Positions 15,796 through 23,874 are shown, counted from the stretch's first letter. The stretch: 31,537 bases of DNA from an uncultured Flavobacteriales bacterium (GCA_938084875.1 CALKFX010000010.1:1-31537), one strand, 5' to 3'. The notes: generated by a model from the letters alone, not told the origin. Numbers and translations: made by a program.

Positions 15796-16570
15796 GAATA
15801 AAGTAGCTGCTTTTGAATCTTACTTGCTTTCCATAAACACCATTTTTTGCCCTTTTACCTGCGCTTACCACCATTGAAATTTCTGCAGGGCTTTTCAAAT
15901 TTAGTAGTTTCTTAATTCTTTTAGAATCGATTCCTTCCATTGGACAACTATCGTACCCATAAGCTCTTAACGACAGCATGAAATTTTCACAAGCTAATGC
16001 TGTTGATTTATGCGCCCAGACTGACATTCCTTTTTTATTGTAGGGTTCTCTAGGTGTTGGTTTTTTTATTCCACGAATTTCCATGGCTATTTTTTTTAAA
16101 TATCCCCTTATTGAAAATAGCCCTTGTTGGTAAGCCAGTGGAACTATCCGTCCATAATATTTTTTGACTGATTTGGGTGCTTTTTCGCCCATTTCTGCTA
16201 TTAATTCTAACATTCTTCTCTGATTGACTTTCCAGTTATCTGGTCTTGCGACAGCTACTACCAATTCCTGTGCTGTTGCTGCCGCTGGTTGCCCCAAGCA
16301 ATAGGAAACCAATTTTTGTTTTTTTTCTTGCGATCTTACCCAGTAAAACTCCCATGGTTGTAAATTGGATGAATTGGGAGCCAATAACGCCAATTCTAAA
16401 CAAGCTTTCATATCTTTTTCTAAAACAGGTTCATCGTTGTAATTCCTTACACTTCTTCTGCTTTTTATTGTTTTTATAAAATCTTCTTTTTTTATTTCTT
16501 TTGCTTTTTCTGAATAGCTATTTTTTGTTTCGAAGAGTTCGTTTAGTATTGGTTTTTTATTTTTAACCAT
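15785..16570 (-). CDS. Nitroreductase family FMN-dependent oxidoreductase
   Basis: Soluble flavoenzyme of about 261 residues. IKSRRSVRNYNDEPV supplies the FMN phosphate-binding RRSxRxY motif, and APNSSNLQPWEFYWV is the conserved second flavin/dimer segment. The C-terminal half contains SCPMEGID and VVSAGKRAKNGVYGKQVRF, matching the family ending GxR. Between them is an insertion (about residues 130-180) with two short hydrophobic segments, as in larger nitroreductases. Substrate cannot be predicted; members reduce nitro compounds, quinones or enones with NAD(P)H. I chose the ATG at 16570; a TTG at 16585 would add five residues. The gene overlaps the following DUF1571-like gene by 11 bases, so the two are probably co-transcribed. 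Confidence 0.85.
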   Translation of the reverse strand: MVKNKKPILNELFETKNSYSEKAKEIKKEDFIKTIKSRRSVRNYNDEPVLEKDMKACLELALLAPNSSNLQPWEFYWVRSQEKKQKLVSYCLGQPAAATAQELVVAVARPDNWKVNQRRMLELIAEMGEKAPKSVKKYYGRIVPLAYQQGLFSIRGYLKKIAMEIRGIKKPTPREPYNKKGMSVWAHKSTALACENFMLSLRAYGYDSCPMEGIDSKRIKKLLNLKSPAEISMVVSAGKRAKNGVYGKQVRFKSSYFIHEV

Positions 16571-16688
16571 TATTTTTTTTTCCAATGTACTAATTACATA
16601 TTTATTTATTCCGTTATTTAGAACTTAAATACTTTATGTTCTTCTTTTATATATTCATAAATAATTAAATTAGTTTTAAATATTATTT

Positions 16689-17885
16689 ATGGATTTTCTT
16701 GTACCAATACTTATTTTACTTTTAGCAGCCTTTGTTTTTTTTAGAACCAGAAAAAGTGACGATACTAGTTCTTCAGAAGAATCTCTTGAAACTGAGCGAA
16801 ATAAAATCTCAGAGCTAGAGCAAAAACTAGCTGCAAAAGAAGTGGAGATAAACAATCATCAAAAAAATATTGAAATTGCCAATGCCAAAATCAATTCTTT
16901 GGAACAGCTTAAGATAGAAAAAACTCAAATACAAGAGAGGCTAAAGCTAATTGAAATCGAAAGGAATAATCTGAAAAATGCGAATACCATACTCATTCAA
17001 GAAGAAGAAAATAGAAATATAACTCTTAGAAAATCTATTGAATCTACTAACACTCTACAAGAAAGTCTTGAAAATGAAAAACAAAGAATCAATGACGACA
17101 GGGTGAAAGAAGCACAGCAAGAACTAGAAAGTCAGAAACAAACTTGGCGAGAACACGAAAAAGATGTTGAAAACCATTTGCAATTAATATGTAATAACCA
17201 TATTATTAAATACATAAGTCAGGAAGATTTTCCTCATTCAAGAAATAAGCCAGATAATGCCATTGAAATAATGGATCAACTTATTGTTTTTGATGCAAAA
17301 AGTCCTGCCAATGACGATTTAAATAATTTTCCAAAGTATATTAAATTACAAACAGAAAGTTTAAAGAAATATGCCAAGCATCAGGATGTAAAAAAAGATT
17401 TATTTCTTGTAATTCCATCCAACACACTACATGTTATTAAACAATTCACTTATAATATTGGTGATTACAACGTGTTTATAATAACTAAAGACTCTTTAGA
17501 GCCTATTATTTTAAGTTTGAAGAAAATAGAAGAGTACGAATTTGTAGATAAATTAAGTCCTGAAGAACGAGATAATGTTTGTAGAATTATAGGAAAATTT
17601 GCCCACACCACCAAAAGAAGAATTCAGATAGATCAATTTTTTGCCGAAGAGTTTTTACAAACCTTACAAAAAGCAGGAGCTCAATTGCCTAGAGAAATGT
17701 TGGAAAGTGTTATTGATTTTGAAAAAGCGGAAAGATTAAATCCGCCTATGGAAAAAAGGAATAAGCAAATACTAACCAAAGATTTGCAAGAAAAGTCCAC
17801 TCAAATAAAAAAAGAAATCCAAATAAGAGAGATACCTGAAATTCAAGCAAATATTGAATTTATTGATGAAGCTAATAATGACTAG
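16689..17885 (+). CDS. Membrane-anchored coiled-coil protein with RmuC-like PD-(D/E)XK signature
   Basis: A 398-residue protein with one N-terminal membrane helix (residues 2-18), a Glu/Lys-rich coiled coil (about 30-165), and a globular C-terminal domain. In the latter, NKPDNAIEIMDQLIVFDAKS (about 187-205) mirrors the RmuC segment in which Asp189 and Asp202-Ala-Lys204 would form a PD-(D/E)XK nuclease core. DLFLVIPSNTLHVIKQF and VFIITKDSLEPIILSLKKIEE follow the RmuC layout (FIPxE; LxxPxxLxxxLxxI). The RGxWGE motif and the usual HI-x-L-x-K-x-Y segment of genuine RmuC were not found, so this is a divergent relative; RmuC limits inversions and is a putative nuclease. I regard it as a conserved Flavobacteriia protein of unknown function. 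It lies 105 bases upstream of umuDC on the same strand. Confidence 0.68.
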   Translation: MDFLVPILILLLAAFVFFRTRKSDDTSSSEESLETERNKISELEQKLAAKEVEINNHQKNIEIANAKINSLEQLKIEKTQIQERLKLIEIERNNLKNANTILIQEEENRNITLRKSIESTNTLQESLENEKQRINDDRVKEAQQELESQKQTWREHEKDVENHLQLICNNHIIKYISQEDFPHSRNKPDNAIEIMDQLIVFDAKSPANDDLNNFPKYIKLQTESLKKYAKHQDVKKDLFLVIPSNTLHVIKQFTYNIGDYNVFIITKDSLEPIILSLKKIEEYEFVDKLSPEERDNVCRIIGKFAHTTKRRIQIDQFFAEEFLQTLQKAGAQLPREMLESVIDFEKAERLNPPMEKRNKQILTKDLQEKSTQIKKEIQIREIPEIQANIEFIDEANND

Positions 17886-17921
17886 CCGAAAAGAAAAATA
17901 ATCTTAATTGTGAAAAAAATT

Positions 17922-17939
17922 AAATGAACTAATTCATTT
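17922..17939. repeat. Perfect 7-base inverted repeat upstream of umuDC
   Basis: AAATGAA-CTAA-TTCATTT is a perfect palindrome with a 4-base spacer, flanked by an A-run on the left and a T-run on the right. It lies 36 bases after the stop of the RmuC-like gene and 51 bases before the umuD start. It could be an operator (for example for an SOS-type repressor) or a weak AT-only terminator working in either direction; sequence alone does not decide. Confidence 0.4.
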
Positions 17940-17990
17940 TTTTCAGAATAATAAAAGAAATTTACTTCCAACTTAATAAAGTACTTTTTT

Positions 17991-18440
17991 TTGAGGAAAT
18001 TAAAACGCATACATGCTAGTAAAGAATTAAGTTTCTACTCTATAGAAGGAAAGGTTTTAGATATTCCTTTTTATGAATCTAATGTTTCGGCTGGTTTCCC
18101 TTCTCCAGCTGAAGATTTTATGGATTTAGATTTGAATTTACAAGAGTATTTAGTCCAGCATCCTTCTGCTACTTTTTGTGTTAAGGTTACAGGCGATTCT
18201 ATGCAAAATGCAGGTATTTTTAGTGGTGATGTAATGGTGGTAGACCGAGCTCTAGAACCAAAGAACAAAACCATAGTTTTGGCAGTGCTTGACGGAGAAT
18301 TTACTGTTAAGAGGATTCATAAAAAGGGAGACTCGCTGTACTTGAATCCAGAAAATGAAAATTTTAAACCTATTGAAATTACCGAAGAAATAGACTTTAA
18401 AGTTTGGGGAGTAGTAACACACATTATACATAAAGTATGA
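17991..18440 (+). CDS. umuD: UmuD-like LexA/S24-family translesion polymerase V subunit
   Basis: A 149-residue self-cleaving accessory protein of DNA polymerase V. The cleavage site is Ala34-Gly35 (SAGFPSPAEDF); Ser70 in VTGDSMQNAGIF is the nucleophile and Lys107 in GEFTVKRIH the general base. Their 37-residue spacing equals that of E. coli UmuD (Ser60/Lys97). RecA filaments should stimulate cleavage to UmuD' after DNA damage. There is no N-terminal DNA-binding domain, which excludes a LexA repressor. The start is a TTG at 17991; no in-frame ATG precedes the cleavage site, so a non-ATG start is required. The stop overlaps the umuC ATG (ATGA), the classic translationally coupled umuDC arrangement. 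Confidence 0.92.
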   Translation: MRKLKRIHASKELSFYSIEGKVLDIPFYESNVSAGFPSPAEDFMDLDLNLQEYLVQHPSATFCVKVTGDSMQNAGIFSGDVMVVDRALEPKNKTIVLAVLDGEFTVKRIHKKGDSLYLNPENENFKPIEITEEIDFKVWGVVTHIIHKV

Positions 18441-19690
18441 TAGCTTTAGTAGATTGTAATAATTTTTATGCTTCTTGTGAGCGTGTCTTTCAGCCGAAAT
18501 TAGAAAATAAGCCTATAGTAGTTTTATCTAATAACGATGGATGTGTTATTGCTAGAAGCAACGAAGCCAAGGCTTTGGGTATAAAAATGGGAGCTCCAGC
18601 TTTTAAAATGAAGCCTATTTTTGACTACCATAATGTTCATGTGTTTTCTTCTAATTTTGCTTTGTATGGGGATTTGTCTAACAGAGTAATGCAAATACTT
18701 TCTCAAGAATCTCCAGCAATTGAAATATATTCTATAGACGAAGCTTTTTTAGATTTAAAGGGAGTGAAAAAATTAAATAAATTTTCTATTGACTTAAGAA
18801 AAAAAGTAGGGCAGTGGACAGGAATCCCTGTTTCTATAGGGATCGCACCTACTAAGACTTTGGCCAAGGTAGCTAATCGAATGGCTAAAAAGTATAAGAA
18901 AGATGGTGTTTTTTTAATGAAAGAACCTGCTACGATAACTCGTATTCTTAAGCATGTTGCGGTAGATGAACTTTGGGGAGTAGGAAGAAAATATTCCAAG
19001 TTTTTATCCCAAAGAGGATTTCAAACTGCTTATGACCTAGTAAATGCAAGTGAATCTTGGATTAGAAACAACATGACAGTAAATGGTCTTAGAATGATTA
19101 AAGAGCTAAAGGGAATTCCTTGCCTTGCTTTGGAATATGAAACCCAAAGAAAAAAAAATATCTGCACCTCAAGGTCATTTGGAATGGACGTAAAGACACT
19201 TCAAGAATTAGAAGAAGCGATAGCTTCCTATGCATCCACATGCGCGATGAAGTTAAGAAAAGAAAAAAGTCTTACTTCCTCCATATTAGTATTTGTCAAA
19301 ACCAATCCTTTTAAGGAATTAAATAGCCAACACAGCCCTTGTCAAAAAGTTGTTTTAGATGTTCCTACCAACGATAGTATGGAAATTACTAGCCAAGCTC
19401 TATCAGTGCTGAAAAGGATTTATAAAGATGGATTTAATTATAAAAAAGCAGGGGTTATTGTTGGAGATATTGTTTCGGAGGAATCTAGACAGTTGAGTTT
19501 ATTTCATACACAGGATATTTTTAAAACAAAAAATATAATGAATGCCATGGATGATATAAACCGAAAAATGGGTAGAGATAAGGTTAGATTGGCTGTCCAA
19601 GGTTTTGATAGGAAATGGCGATTAAAACAGGAGAAGTTATCGCCTTGCTACACTACTAGGTTTGACGATGTTTTAGAAGTTAAAATTTGA
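18437..19690 (+). CDS. umuC: UmuC, Y-family DNA polymerase V catalytic subunit
   Basis: Error-prone translesion polymerase of 417 residues. The metal-binding carboxylates are Asp6 (MIALVDCNNFYASCERVF) and Asp101-Glu102 (YSIDEAFLDL); SNNDGCVIARSNEAKALGI is the conserved finger segment that contacts the incoming nucleotide. GIPVSIGIAPTKTLAKVANR and DELWGVGRK (helix-hairpin-helix) follow, then the little-finger domain and a DUF4113-like tail (KAGVIVGDIV, MDDINRKMGRDKVRLA). The protein appears full length and intact. It starts within the umuD stop. Its own stop lies only 2 bases from the stop of the convergent T9SS cargo gene, leaving no room for a separate terminator. Confidence 0.96.
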   Translation: MIALVDCNNFYASCERVFQPKLENKPIVVLSNNDGCVIARSNEAKALGIKMGAPAFKMKPIFDYHNVHVFSSNFALYGDLSNRVMQILSQESPAIEIYSIDEAFLDLKGVKKLNKFSIDLRKKVGQWTGIPVSIGIAPTKTLAKVANRMAKKYKKDGVFLMKEPATITRILKHVAVDELWGVGRKYSKFLSQRGFQTAYDLVNASESWIRNNMTVNGLRMIKELKGIPCLALEYETQRKKNICTSRSFGMDVKTLQELEEAIASYASTCAMKLRKEKSLTSSILVFVKTNPFKELNSQHSPCQKVVLDVPTNDSMEITSQALSVLKRIYKDGFNYKKAGVIVGDIVSEESRQLSLFHTQDIFKTKNIMNAMDDINRKMGRDKVRLAVQGFDRKWRLKQEKLSPCYTTRFDDVLEVKI

Positions 19691-19692
19691 AA

Positions 19693-22335
19693 TTAATTAT
19701 TAAATAGCTCAATATTTCCTTTGTAAATAGCCGCATTAGATACAGGCTTAGTTAAAGGTTGTATCTGTAGAATAAAATTATAGCTACCTGTTTTTGCTTT
19801 AAGACCAGAAGGCAACCTTCCATCCCAACCTCTTCCGGAAAAGTCACTAAAAATTTCCTGTCCCCACCTATTGAAGATTTGCATGGAAATAAATTCATAA
19901 GAGGTACCTGAAACCATAAAAATATCGTTTAAACCATCTTGATTAGGAGTTAATACATTAGGAATAACTATAGAAAAAGGCTCTCTTGGACAAAATTCTG
20001 TATCGATTAAAAAACTATAAATTCCTGTACAATTATTGGAGTCAGTTCCCGAAACGAAATATTGTCCTGCTAGTGGAGAAATAAATGGTATACTGTCTTG
20101 AATATTATTATTCCATAAAAAGTAGTCTGCACCAATACCATAAATTAAAATAGTATCGTCTTCACAGACAGTGGTATCGCTAAAATTACTGGAAACGTTG
20201 GGAGTTGGTAAGAAATTTAAATTTATATTAACAGAGGAATCACAACCATTTTGTGCAGTGAAAATATGTTGACCGATAGGGTTAGATATATTATAAATTT
20301 GAGAGTTGTAAATCACGGAATCGTTGCCACAAATTAAAGTATCCAAGTTGTAGAAAATATCGGGCAATTCGGTAATGGTAATGTTAACAATAGAATCGCA
20401 TCCGTTTATGGAGTTAAGAACCTCCAATCCGTTTGGATTATTTCCATTGTAGGTATTGTTGTTAATTATAATAGATGAACCATAACATATAACAGTATCT
20501 AAATTCACATTGTAAGTACTACTTCCAGGGTTGATAGTAATAGAAAAATTGGTATCACAGTTTAAAATATTTAAATCATAAATACTTAGATTGTAATTGC
20601 CATCTTTTAAACTATTTATGATGAAATTATTTGCAGCAATAGCGCTAAAAATGGTTGTCCCATTGGTATCAATATTGTATAAACTTGTTCCTATTAAGTC
20701 AATAAAAATCTCCCCATCATTCTCACCTTCACAACTCTCAGAATTTGTAGTAGTTGAGATATTTAAATCACAGGACTGGCAAGTGAAAGAAGCTACAAAT
20801 TGACCAGTTTCATTACCATTTCCATTAATAAAAATATAATATGTAACTCCGTTAACTGTCAAAAATGAATATTCAGAAGTATTGCCTATACCACTATTGT
20901 CATCGCATCCCACTACAATTAAGCTGTCGCATGTGCCTTGGTAAACGTGAATTTGTGTATCAAAATTTGTTTCAGAATTTGAAGTAGAAGTGGTAAGAGT
21001 AGAACCATCTCCAGTAAACTCATACCAAACTCCTTTTCCAGGAATTAGGTTAGAACAAGTTGGTGGAGTATTGCTATTGCTAGAAAGTATGTTGTTAGAG
21101 GAATCTACGAATCCACAACTTACCGTTTGAGCATTTCCGCAAGAGTCATTATTTAGATTGGTTGCTATGCCTGATTGAGCAAGCCAATAATAATCGCATA
21201 AGTCTCCAGAATACCCATCTATATAAATATAATAGTCTTGTCCAATATTGAGTGGATTGGGAGAAGTAGAGGCATCTGGAATGGTAAAAGTTCCAGTACT
21301 TTGAAAGACTCCAGCTGGATTATAACATGCTAGTTCCACCATTTGGTCCTCATTATTACAGTTTCCCTCTAGAATTGCAAATTGAACTCCTTGATCACAT
21401 CCATTTATAGGATCATAAATTATATTCCAATCCAAAACAATAGTATCGTCGGCTGCTGTAAAAACCAACCATGAATCGTTATTTGAATTGCCACAGAAAT
21501 TATCTGGCCCGTTAGTGTTTCCACCTGTTGAAACAGAATATCCACAATTGGTTGACCCATAAAAAGGGTCCAAAAGATTTAAGCTGGGTGCATTGCATGG
21601 CAAATCGCTAGGTGCTGAAATATTAGTGCATGGATTACAAATTGAAAACCCTTGAGAACTATAGCAAGTAGAATCAGTAAAATCAGAGATTACTATAGTA
21701 GATAACCCAGATAAACCAATGAGCGAATAGGTGCCGTTTTGAACATTGCTAAAATATACACTATCACTAACAGAAATACTCACAGAGGAGCTACTTCCTG
21801 TTGATGATAAGTTAATAGTAACATCATAAGTAGAATCGGGTTGGCATATTTTATTATATGTTGCAACTGGAGGACTACAAATACTTATTGGCGATCTAAA
21901 AATCATTACTTCAGTTGCAATGGAGTTTGAAGCACAGTTCTGATCATTAATATGAAGATGTACTTCTCCGCTAAAGGTGGCGGTCCAATTTATATAAGAT
22001 TGATTTCCACATCCTATATAATCGTCGTTAAAATCTATGAGAGAGCCTGTTTGATCTCTCAAAGTTAGTTCTGTATCGTAACTAGCTTGAACATTTCCAT
22101 AGGTTGCACACGTGGAAAACTGATAATTTTCACCTGAAATTACTCCAATTTTTATGATTTCTCCTGCCCAATTATTGGCAGTTGCTGACCACCACTGATT
22201 TAATATTGGAGTTTGTACTGTAGATGGAAAAAAGTTAGTTCCATTATTGCATTGGGAATAATGGAATATAGGAACAGTTGTAATAATTATTGCAATTAAA
22301 AAATTTCTAATAGTATTTATAGAAACTTCTCTCAT
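19693..22335 (-). CDS. Large secreted protein with type B T9SS (gliding-motility-associated) C-terminal domain
   Basis: An 880-residue extracellular protein. The N-terminus has a hydrophobic signal (NFLIAIIITTVPIFHYSQ). The C-terminal 90 residues, PFSIVIPNVLTPNQDGLNDI through MQIFNRWGQEIFSDFSGRGWDG to YNFILQIQPL, are the type B T9SS sorting domain, which targets proteins to the surface. The middle contains pre-peptidase C-like segments (WYEFTGDGSTLTTST, TQIHVYQGTCDSLIVVGCDD) and two adjacent repeats of about 60 residues ending NGCDSIVNITI and NGCDSSVNINL, rich in Asn, Ser, Asp and Cys: an adhesin-like architecture without a recognisable enzyme. The ATG overlaps the stop of the upstream 113-residue protein (ATGA). 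It is convergent with umuC. Confidence 0.88.
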   Translation of the reverse strand: MREVSINTIRNFLIAIIITTVPIFHYSQCNNGTNFFPSTVQTPILNQWWSATANNWAGEIIKIGVISGENYQFSTCATYGNVQASYDTELTLRDQTGSLIDFNDDYIGCGNQSYINWTATFSGEVHLHINDQNCASNSIATEVMIFRSPISICSPPVATYNKICQPDSTYDVTINLSSTGSSSSVSISVSDSVYFSNVQNGTYSLIGLSGLSTIVISDFTDSTCYSSQGFSICNPCTNISAPSDLPCNAPSLNLLDPFYGSTNCGYSVSTGGNTNGPDNFCGNSNNDSWLVFTAADDTIVLDWNIIYDPINGCDQGVQFAILEGNCNNEDQMVELACYNPAGVFQSTGTFTIPDASTSPNPLNIGQDYYIYIDGYSGDLCDYYWLAQSGIATNLNNDSCGNAQTVSCGFVDSSNNILSSNSNTPPTCSNLIPGKGVWYEFTGDGSTLTTSTSNSETNFDTQIHVYQGTCDSLIVVGCDDNSGIGNTSEYSFLTVNGVTYYIFINGNGNETGQFVASFTCQSCDLNISTTTNSESCEGENDGEIFIDLIGTSLYNIDTNGTTIFSAIAANNFIINSLKDGNYNLSIYDLNILNCDTNFSITINPGSSTYNVNLDTVICYGSSIIINNNTYNGNNPNGLEVLNSINGCDSIVNITITELPDIFYNLDTLICGNDSVIYNSQIYNISNPIGQHIFTAQNGCDSSVNINLNFLPTPNVSSNFSDTTVCEDDTILIYGIGADYFLWNNNIQDSIPFISPLAGQYFVSGTDSNNCTGIYSFLIDTEFCPREPFSIVIPNVLTPNQDGLNDIFMVSGTSYEFISMQIFNRWGQEIFSDFSGRGWDGRLPSGLKAKTGSYNFILQIQPLTKPVSNAAIYKGNIELFNN

Positions 22336-22673
22336 AAATCGAATACTTTCTCAATGTTATAATATTTATCAAACCATTTCTCTTTAAAAATTAAGAATTC
22401 ATTTTGTTTGTCTTGACTTTCAGTATTAAACTCGTTTACATATTTTAGGATTGGTTCGTATTGATTTGCAGTAAGAATTATATATTTTTTGGTGTAAATA
22501 CTTAGAAATTTGCTTTTTATTTCAGGGATTGAGTCTATATATTTTTCAATTTTTCTAGTTGCTTCAATAGTTGTTTCTGGGTAAACAAGTCGTATATTTT
22601 TTTGTTGAACTAAATTTTGGCTTACGGCTGTGTTAATTACCAAAAAATAAAATATAAATAATAGAGCTTTCAT
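22332..22673 (-). CDS. Small exported protein of unknown function
   Basis: I do not recognise this 113-residue protein. It has a signal peptide (ALLFIFYFLVINTAVSQ, probable cleavage near residue 18) and a mature part of about 95 charged residues with two likely helices (TTIEATRKIEKYIDSIPEIK; EPILKYVNEFNTESQDKQNE). There are no cysteines after the signal and no membrane segment, so it is probably periplasmic or surface-exposed. The TGA overlaps the ATG of the large T9SS cargo gene, so the pair is translationally coupled; a partner, chaperone or export role for that cargo is conceivable but speculative. Start is the ATG at 22673; I saw no clear promoter upstream. Confidence 0.7.
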   Translation of the reverse strand: MKALLFIFYFLVINTAVSQNLVQQKNIRLVYPETTIEATRKIEKYIDSIPEIKSKFLSIYTKKYIILTANQYEPILKYVNEFNTESQDKQNEFLIFKEKWFDKYYNIEKVFDL

Positions 22674-22780
22674 TGTGTTAATTGTCTTGGCTTAATCTTA
22701 TAATTTATAAAAATAAATGTTATTTATTGATTTTCAGATAAATTTTAAGGGTAAAATCTATTGTTGAAAATTATTTTAAA

Positions 22781-22808
22781 AACTTCTGAAAATAATTGGA
22801 CAGAAGTT
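22781..22808. repeat. Perfect 8-base inverted repeat upstream of the small CIGCGS gene
   Basis: AACTTCTG (22781-22788) and CAGAAGTT (22801-22808) are exact reverse complements with a 12-base spacer. The repeat ends 37 bases before the ATG of the 56-codon gene. No T-run follows on either side as a terminator would need, so an operator or a leader hairpin is more likely. Confidence 0.4.
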
Positions 22809-22845
22809 AAAAGTTTCTAATTATTTTAGAATTAAATATTAAAAA

Positions 22846-23016
22846 ATGGAAGCAACTTCAAACCTAAATAATGAAATAGAATCTTTAAAGTCTAAACTAA
22901 CTGGCAACATGTTGGAAGATATGGAAATAAGAGATCAAATCCATAATTTAGAAATGAAGAAAAATGGTGTTAAGCCCGAAGACTCCCATTTTGATTGTAT
23001 AGGTTGTGGTTCTTAA
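22846..23016 (+). CDS. Small 56-residue protein with C-terminal CIGCGS motif
   Basis: A short gene from ATG 22846 to TAA 23016. The product starts MEATSNLNNEIESLKSKLTG, continues with a helical, charged middle (NMLEDMEIRDQIHNLEMKKN) and ends GVKPEDSHFDCIGCGS. The even amino-acid use, coiled-coil-like first half and Cys-x-x-Cys pair at the extreme C-terminus argue for a real gene rather than a chance frame, and I believe similar short proteins occur in other Flavobacteriia (memory, not searched). The CxxC could bind metal or be redox-active. It has its own upstream region with an inverted repeat and stands alone, divergent from the 113-residue gene. Function unknown. Confidence 0.65.
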   Translation: MEATSNLNNEIESLKSKLTGNMLEDMEIRDQIHNLEMKKNGVKPEDSHFDCIGCGS

Positions 23017-23445
23017 ACTACCCTTTCCAACATCAATATTTTTTATTTAATTATCTACAATTTAAAGCAAAAATAGTGCATAAAAACTGCATTTGAAGCC
23101 CTTTTAAGTTGAATCCATTAATCTTTTTTTTTAATGATTTGTTCTAAAATTTTTCGTTTTTGAACTTTTTGCAACATTTTTTGGCCTTTTTTCGATACAA
23201 CTATATGTTTTTTAATTTTTAAGTTTAATGAGAAATTAGAGGTTTTTTTGTTTACTGGGTTACGGCACAATTTAACCTAGGCTTTCTGAACTCCCATTGT
23301 TATATAGTCTGCCCCTAACTCTTTTATTTTTTACAGTAAATAGAATTCACAGTCTCCAACGAAAATGGGTAATTATACCATATAGAATCTGATAATGCTG
23401 TAAATTTTTTCTTATATTAAGGATTTAAATTTTAAAAAAGAATTT
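23017..23445. other. 429-base gap with a possible gene remnant and a hairpin
   Basis: This is the longest stretch without an assigned gene. On the minus strand, 23118-23270 is a 50-codon frame without an ATG near its start, whose translation (ending QKRKILEQIIKKKD) has protein-like periodicity and may be the tail of a decayed gene. It overlaps the hairpin at 23255-23280. The rest is T-rich and shows no tRNA, no convincing promoter and no direct repeats that I could find. Confidence 0.4.
23255..23280. repeat. Hairpin with relatively GC-rich stem in the intergenic gap
   Basis: CTGGGTTA (23255-23262) pairs with TAACCTAG (23273-23280) over 8 positions with one G-T wobble, around the 10-base loop CGGCACAATT. 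It stands out from the T-rich surroundings. No T-run follows, so a terminator is unlikely; a small RNA element or the end of an old mobile element are alternatives. Confidence 0.35.
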
Positions 23446-23808
23446 ATGGAATGGTATATTAAAGTATTAAGACAATTTTCAGATTTTAAAACAAGAGCTA
23501 GAAGAAAAGAATACTGGATGTTTACTTTATTTTCAGTTATTATTAGCGGAATACTAACTTTAATTGATACTAATTTAGGAACAGAGGTTAATACAGGAAC
23601 TGGATTGTTTGGTGGAATTTATTCGCTCTTAATTTTGGTTCCTAGCCTTGCTGTTGGTGTAAGAAGACTACACGATGTTGGAAAAAGTGGATGGATGTTG
23701 TTAGTAGCTTTAATTCCCTTAATAGGAGCTATTTGGTTGCTGATTCTTTTTTGTAAAGACAGTCAGCCACAAGAAAATAAGTGGGGGGCTAACCCAAAAG
23801 AAATTTAA
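23446..23808 (+). CDS. DUF805 family inner-membrane protein
   Basis: A 120-residue protein of the DUF805 (YhaH/YhaI-like) family. The family's hallmarks are visible: F-x-x-RARRKEYWMFTLF near the N-terminus, LAVGVRRLHDVGKSGWMLL in the middle, and the closing LFCKDSQPQENKWGANP. Three or four hydrophobic helices place it in the inner membrane. Its function is not known. It stands as a single transcription unit: 429 bases follow the small upstream gene, and a hairpin with a downstream T-rich tract (23855-23874) follows, shared with the convergent mnmE. Confidence 0.9.
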   Translation: MEWYIKVLRQFSDFKTRARRKEYWMFTLFSVIISGILTLIDTNLGTEVNTGTGLFGGIYSLLILVPSLAVGVRRLHDVGKSGWMLLVALIPLIGAIWLLILFCKDSQPQENKWGANPKEI

Positions 23809-23854
23809 ACACTAGGATTAATTTATATCTAACCTCCCTTTGCTTTCTTAACTA

Positions 23855-23874
23855 AGTCAACTTTGTTGTTGACT
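23855..23874. terminator. Hairpin terminator between convergent DUF805 and mnmE genes
   Basis: AGTCAAC (23855-23861) and GTTGACT (23868-23874) form a perfect 7-base stem with a 6-base loop, followed on the plus strand by AATAATTTAATTTTTT. It lies 46 bases after the DUF805 stop and 34 bases past the mnmE stop, the right place for a terminator; the T-tract favours the plus-strand gene. Confidence 0.6.

Noticed and set aside
17991..18440. LexA repressor
   Set aside because: The catalytic S24 domain is present but there is no N-terminal helix-turn-helix, and the gene is coupled to umuC, so it is UmuD.
20170..20530. DNA-level tandem repeat in the type B T9SS cargo gene
   Set aside because: The two repeats are clear at the protein level (NGCDS) but have diverged at the nucleotide level, so they are domain duplications and not a hypermutable repeat.
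23017..23445. CRISPR array, tRNA or riboswitch in the longest gap
   Set aside because: No regularly spaced repeats, no cloverleaf-like arms with a CCA end and no recognised riboswitch core were seen; only one hairpin.
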